Source of the DNA: CAZDDW01 sp964480695
GTDB lineage: Bacteria; Patescibacteriota; Patescibacteriia; UBA9934; CAZDDW01
NCBI GenBank assembly: GCA_964480695.1
Contig: CAYZPO010000036.1
Location: 1-9,654 of the forward strand
DNA length: 9,654 nucleotides
Direction of reading: 5' to 3'
The position numbers were made by a program, and so were the translations under genes. Positions within the stretch are counted from its first letter, which is position 1. Each line of letters opens with the position of its first letter. The notes under the pieces are model-generated. The model was given only the letters and a program-made list of their open reading frames with translations. It did no database searches and had not been told where the DNA came from. This document shows, one piece after another, positions 6,475-9,654 of this stretch.

Positions 6475-6770
6475 AGAACCTCACAAGAGTAATATCGATG
6501 ACCTTGGAATAAGTAACTTTTGTTTAGCTAGCTCAGCGAGTAAGGGACAGTGTGAGCCTTGCCTAGCCCAAATGCGAAAATGGACCAAGCGAGATGCTAA
6601 CTGCGCAAGTGGTTGGCCGGCAGCCTCCGTAACCATGGGCTTAGCGTATATCCACGGAGTACGCGAAAGAGCCTCGTTTTTTGTTTAAACGGGGAAAGAG
6701 GGGTGGCACCGCGGGAAATCCCGTCCTCTCAAGTCTTCTTTAGGAAGGCTTGCGAAGATGGGGTTTTTTT
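6475..6770 (+). ncRNA. T-box riboswitch leader (tRNA-sensing, transcriptional)
   Basis: The diagnostic T-box AGGGGTGGCACCGCGGG lies at 6699-6715. It folds as the classic antiterminator: a lower helix GAGGGG/CCTCTC (6698-6703 with 6725-6730), a seven-base bulge TGGCACC (6704-6710), and an upper helix GCGGG/CCCGT (6711-6715 with 6720-6724). Stem III (CCTCGTTT 6672-6679 with AAACGGGG 6687-6694) lies just upstream, as in known T-boxes. A plausible stem I has base CTCACA/TGTGAG (6480-6485, 6551-6556), an AGTA-containing left loop and an upper helix near 6495-6506/6528-6539. Such leaders bind a specific uncharged tRNA, whose acceptor end pairs with TGGN in the bulge, and then permit read-through. 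TGGC predicts discriminator base G. GAC at 6546-6548 (Asp) is my best specifier candidate. The middle region (6557-6671) I could not fold reliably. Confidence 0.85.
6720..6770 (+). terminator. T-box-controlled intrinsic terminator
   Basis: CCCGTC (6720-6725) pairs with GATGGG (6757-6762) with one G-U, and AAGTCTTC (6731-6738) pairs with GAAGGCTT (6744-6751) around a five-base loop. Seven T follow (6764-6770). The 5' arm is the same segment that forms the right side of the antiterminator, so the two structures exclude each other, the standard T-box switch. Confidence 0.85.
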
Positions 6771-6845
6771 GATAAGCTCCGTGCTTCGGTCTTTCAATGT
6801 TAATAGGAAAGTTTCGACGTAAGTCGAGGCGGAAAGGACAACGGC

Positions 6846-9334
6846 ATGATCCTGCTCAGCAATGCCAGCCGACTGGACATCTCTCAGACCGGCGGAAAAG
6901 GACGGCGACTGGCTCTGCTCATGGCAGCAGGTCATCCGGTCCAACCGGCAGCCGTTATCACTCCTGATGAGGTTGTTCAAATCGTGGCCAGCGGACAGGT
7001 TCCGCCAGCGATCACTGATTTCATCATCGACCATCTGGACTTTGGTCAGTGTGGTCTGGCCGTGCGTAGCTCGGCTGTGGGCGAGGATGGCAAGGATTTT
7101 GCCTTTGCCGGCATGTACGACACCGTGCTCGGAGTTCGCTTGGAAAATCTGGAACAGGCTATTCTGGAGTGTGCTCGCGGTGGCGACAATCAGACCAGCA
7201 CAGCCTACCAGGATCAAACCGGTGCTCAAGCCGGTGGCCTGGCCCTGGTCGTGCAGGAGATGGTCAACGCCAAAATTTCGGGCGTACTCTTCACCCAAGA
7301 CCCCACGGGCCACGACAACTGCATGGTTGTCGAAGCTATCGAGGGCCTGGGCGAAGACTTGGTCTCTGGCCAGCGCGAACCACGACGCTACCGCATCGAT
7401 GACACCGGACAGATCCTGTCGGTCGACGGTGCGGAAACACCAGTCTTGACCGAACAACAGTTGATCGAGCTGGTACAAGAGGGTGTGGCCCTGCGTGAAC
7501 GGTTCGACGCTGAACAGGACATCGAGTGGGCCTTCAGCCAGATCGATCGCCTCTGGATCAACCAGAGTCGTGATATCACAGCCATCGAAAGCAACAACAA
7601 CACCGAAGACCTTCGAGTTCACGTCATCAACGAAACGTGCTCAGCTCTGGAAGCTGAGCAGACTCGTCTGCGACGGCTTGGTCTCAACGTTTCCGGCGAT
7701 GTCCTGAGCGATCAGAACATTGCCGAGATTCTGACCTTCCATCCGTGCATGATGGCCTACGGCCTGTTCTGCTACGAGTTCGCTCACGGCCAGGGTGGTA
7801 TCCGCACTGGACGCAACCTGATGGGTTACGACATCGGTGAAGAACTGAACACTGGCTTCCAGTGGTTGGTTGGCGGGCAGCCGCGCTGCAGCATCGTCCA
7901 CGACGCCCTGACCTATCGCATCCAGGGAATTACGCTCCAGGACTACTCACGATTGGTTCAGTATTACCTGGACCGCATTGCTGATGATCCGCGCCTGGCA
8001 AACTACCCTGAAGTTCACCTCTACGAACAGAACCCTTCGCTGGGACTGCTCACAGATCTCTTCGGTAGGCAACAGGCGGCAAGCGTCGCTCAAGCTTACC
8101 AGGAATTCTTCAGTGGAATTCGACAGGCAGAGGCTACCACAGCCAAAGCCTGTCAGGATGACTTCATCCCTCGGTGGGATGACCAGATCACCAGGATGGA
8201 GTTGGAGCAACTCGAGCCAGGACTGGGACCATTGGTCCACCGCTACCGCATCCTGGCTGATGGCCTGCGCAACAGCGCCTGCCAGATGTTCGTCCGCGTG
8301 GCTCGACTGGGCTTCTTCGTCTACGCCCGACTCGATCGGATGCTGCAGAAGATGTGCGGCGACCAGGCTCAGTCCTACCTGACCACGGTCACTTCCGGAA
8401 CACCACTCGAGCTGAACCCCAACCTGCAGCTCAATCGCGAGCTGGTCAGGTTGCGGGAGGGAGAAACCTCACCCGAAGCTGTTCTGCGTCATTTCGGACA
8501 TCTGGGAATGCATGAGCTGGAAATCTCAGTGCCGCGGTACCAGGACGATCCAGCACCACTGCTGCAGATGGCTGAACATGCCCACTTCGATCCGGCCGAG
8601 CTGGAACAGGGTCAGGCCCGCTACCAGCAGGCACGAGACGAACTACTGGGCATGGCTGGAGATCAGCGAGACGAACTGACTCAAGAAATCCGGGTGGCCA
8701 GGACCTACCTGCCCATGCGTGAACTGGTCAAGTTCCAATACCTGCGAGCCTATGCCCTGATGCGTCAGGCCTGCGTGTCCATGGAACAAGAACTTGGTTG
8801 GGAGCCTGGCCTGATCTTCCACCTGTTGCCAGAAGAGGTGTTCACCATACACCGAGACAGTGGCCGGCTTCACGTCATCGCTACAACACGACAGGCCCAA
8901 CATCAGGCCCACCGTTCTCTGTACGTCCCGACTGTGATCTCCTCCGATCGCCTGGACGAAATCGGACAGGTTCCGGACGAAGACACCAGCAGCATCCTCC
9001 ACGGCATCGGTGCCACCAGTGAGGTTCGCGAAGGACGCGTGGTGGTGGTCAAAAGCCTGGACGACGTCGAGGCTGTAGCCCAGCTACAGTCCGGATGTGT
9101 CCTGGTGACCAAAACCACAGATCCTGGCTGGGTCTCTGTTCTCGGAGCTATCGGAAATACCGGAGCTCTGGTTACTGAGGTCGGAGGAGCCTTGGCCCAC
9201 GGTGCCGTCTATGCCCGCGAAGTTCACATGGCCGCAGTGCTCAATGTGCCGCGGGCCACCGAGCGTCTTCAGACCGGCATGCTGGTCCGTGTCAACGGTN
9301 NNNNNNNNNGAACATCGTCGAGATACTTTCCTAA
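6846..9334 (+). CDS. PEP-synthase/rifampicin-phosphotransferase-like enzyme (C-terminus interrupted by assembly gap)
   Basis: About 830 residues of a dikinase-type phosphotransferase that uses ATP to phosphorylate a swivelling histidine and passes the phosphate on. The N-terminal ATP-grasp half shows GGKG at 16-19, VRSSAVGED at 73-81, QEMV at 137-140, EGLGE at 166-170, IEW at 226-228 and the NQSRD motif with Gln240 and Arg242. The central region holds HFGHLGMHELEISVPRYQDDP at 549-569, close to the GHRG...E...PRW motif of this family. The C-terminal mobile domain has DPGW near 758-761 and GGALAHGAVYARE at 779-791 with the probable phosphohistidine His785. No PEP/pyruvate TIM barrel follows, so it resembles rifampicin phosphotransferase rather than true PEP synthase; its acceptor is unknown. 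GGAAAGGA (6831-6838) lies seven bases before the ATG. The gap at 9300-9309 breaks the last residues; the frame after it gives NIVEILS and a TAA at 9332-9334. Confidence 0.88.
9300..9309. other. Assembly gap of ten N
   Basis: Ten undetermined bases interrupt the phosphotransferase gene after codon 818. Ten is probably a placeholder. Joining the upstream frame to the plausible C-terminal frame downstream needs a true length of 3n+2, for example 8 or 11. Confidence 0.95.
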
Positions 9335-9339
9335 TCTTC

Positions 9340-9368
9340 ATAGGGGGGCGGCTTGCCTGCCCCCCTAT
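9340..9368 (+). terminator. GC-rich hairpin after the phosphotransferase gene
   Basis: ATAGGGGGGC (9340-9349) pairs perfectly with GCCCCCCTAT (9359-9368) around a nine-base loop that can add a further GGC/GCC. It lies five bases after the proposed stop codon at 9334. There is no T tract on either side, so it may be a mRNA 3' end stabiliser or a weak terminator. Confidence 0.55.
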
Positions 9369-9384
9369 TCCAAATCAAAAAAAT

Positions 9385-9654
9385 ATGTCTGAAAAAACAA
9401 TCTATTTTATCCGTCACGGAAAACTAAACTTACCTTATAAAGATCACAGCGAAATGCCGATTGACGTTCTCGCTGATTTAGCTTCTCAAAAACTAAACCC
9501 ACCAATTGACACTGAACATACTGGCCCAGCTATCCAGGAATTGTCTCAACAAATCCCTTTTGAAAAAATTAATGTTATTTACGCTAGTCCGTCTAGCCGT
9601 TGTCAAAGCACAGCAAAAATAATTGCTGAGCAACTAACTCAGCAACCGCACGTG
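9385..9654 (+). CDS. Histidine phosphatase (phosphoglycerate mutase-like) family protein, N-terminal part
   Basis: The first 90 codons of an open frame that leaves the window. IYFIRHGK at residues 6-13 is the RHG signature of the histidine phosphatase superfamily, with His11 as the expected phospho-acceptor. INVIYASPSSRCQSTAKII at about 64-82 matches the second conserved block (Ser...Arg...Thr-Ala). Members include phosphoglycerate mutases, SixA-type phosphohistidine phosphatases and alpha-ribazole phosphatases; the fragment does not discriminate. The ATG has no recognisable Shine-Dalgarno sequence, only an A-rich stretch. Codon use is AT-rich and differs sharply from the genes to the left, so transfer or a different replicon joined at the gap should be considered. 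Confidence 0.85.
   Translation, partial: MSEKTIYFIRHGKLNLPYKDHSEMPIDVLADLASQKLNPPIDTEHTGPAIQELSQQIPFEKINVIYASPSSRCQSTAKIIAEQLTQQPHV

Noticed and set aside
6729..7622. Minus-strand open frame of 297 codons
   Set aside because: It is antisense to the T-box terminator and the ATP-grasp domain of the phosphotransferase, and its translation shows no recognisable domain.

Overview
The window looks like bacterial chromosome, probably from an uncultivated lineage. Candidate Phyla Radiation (Patescibacteria) is my best guess, held with moderate confidence. The reasons are a 23S rRNA gene that stands apart from any 16S gene, extra helices in that 23S, small genes with few paralogue-like features, and a metagenome-style N gap. 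UGA is used as a stop (trpS, the transporter and the GGDEF gene all end in TGA), so the code is not one of the UGA-glycine codes. Most protein genes are GC-rich with clear Shine-Dalgarno sites. The last 270 bases are visibly AT-rich with no obvious Shine-Dalgarno site.

Layout. Bases 1-1240 are the 5' part of a 23S rRNA gene on the minus strand, running off the left edge. Upstream of it (1241-1756) are a leader, two sigma70-type promoters and a 13-bp terminator hairpin, but no 16S or tRNA gene. Next is a small GGDEF protein on the minus strand (1757-2395). It is divergent from tryptophanyl-tRNA synthetase (2583-3659, plus), and their promoters lie back to back around a 9-bp inverted repeat. 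A terminator follows whose hairpin directly abuts the promoter of a PLP-dependent group II amino-acid decarboxylase (3800-5293, plus). Convergent terminators separate the decarboxylase from an EamA/DMT-type ten-helix transporter (5404-6375, minus).

The most interesting part is 6409-9334. Two strong promoters sit back to back with their -35 boxes in one 12-bp palindrome. One serves the transporter. The other starts a leader of about 370 nt containing a T-box riboswitch: stem III, the conserved T-box with a seven-nucleotide bulge, and a competing terminator with a run of seven T. This leader is followed by a large phosphotransferase gene built like rifampicin phosphotransferase and PEP-synthase relatives (ATP-grasp domain, long central region, C-terminal swivelling phosphohistidine domain), not by an aminoacyl-tRNA synthetase or an obvious amino-acid biosynthesis gene. 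The bulge reads TGGC, predicting a tRNA with discriminator base G. A plausible specifier is GAC (Asp), which fits. That suggests, as inference only, that the phosphotransferase is induced when a charged tRNA, perhaps tRNA-Asp, runs low. The amino-acid decarboxylase and the transporter nearby may belong to the same physiology.

The phosphotransferase gene is cut by ten N bases just before its C-terminus. The sequence after the gap reads, in a different frame from the literal one, as a plausible C-terminal strand and stop at 9334. A GC-rich hairpin follows, then the start of a histidine phosphatase gene that runs off the right edge.
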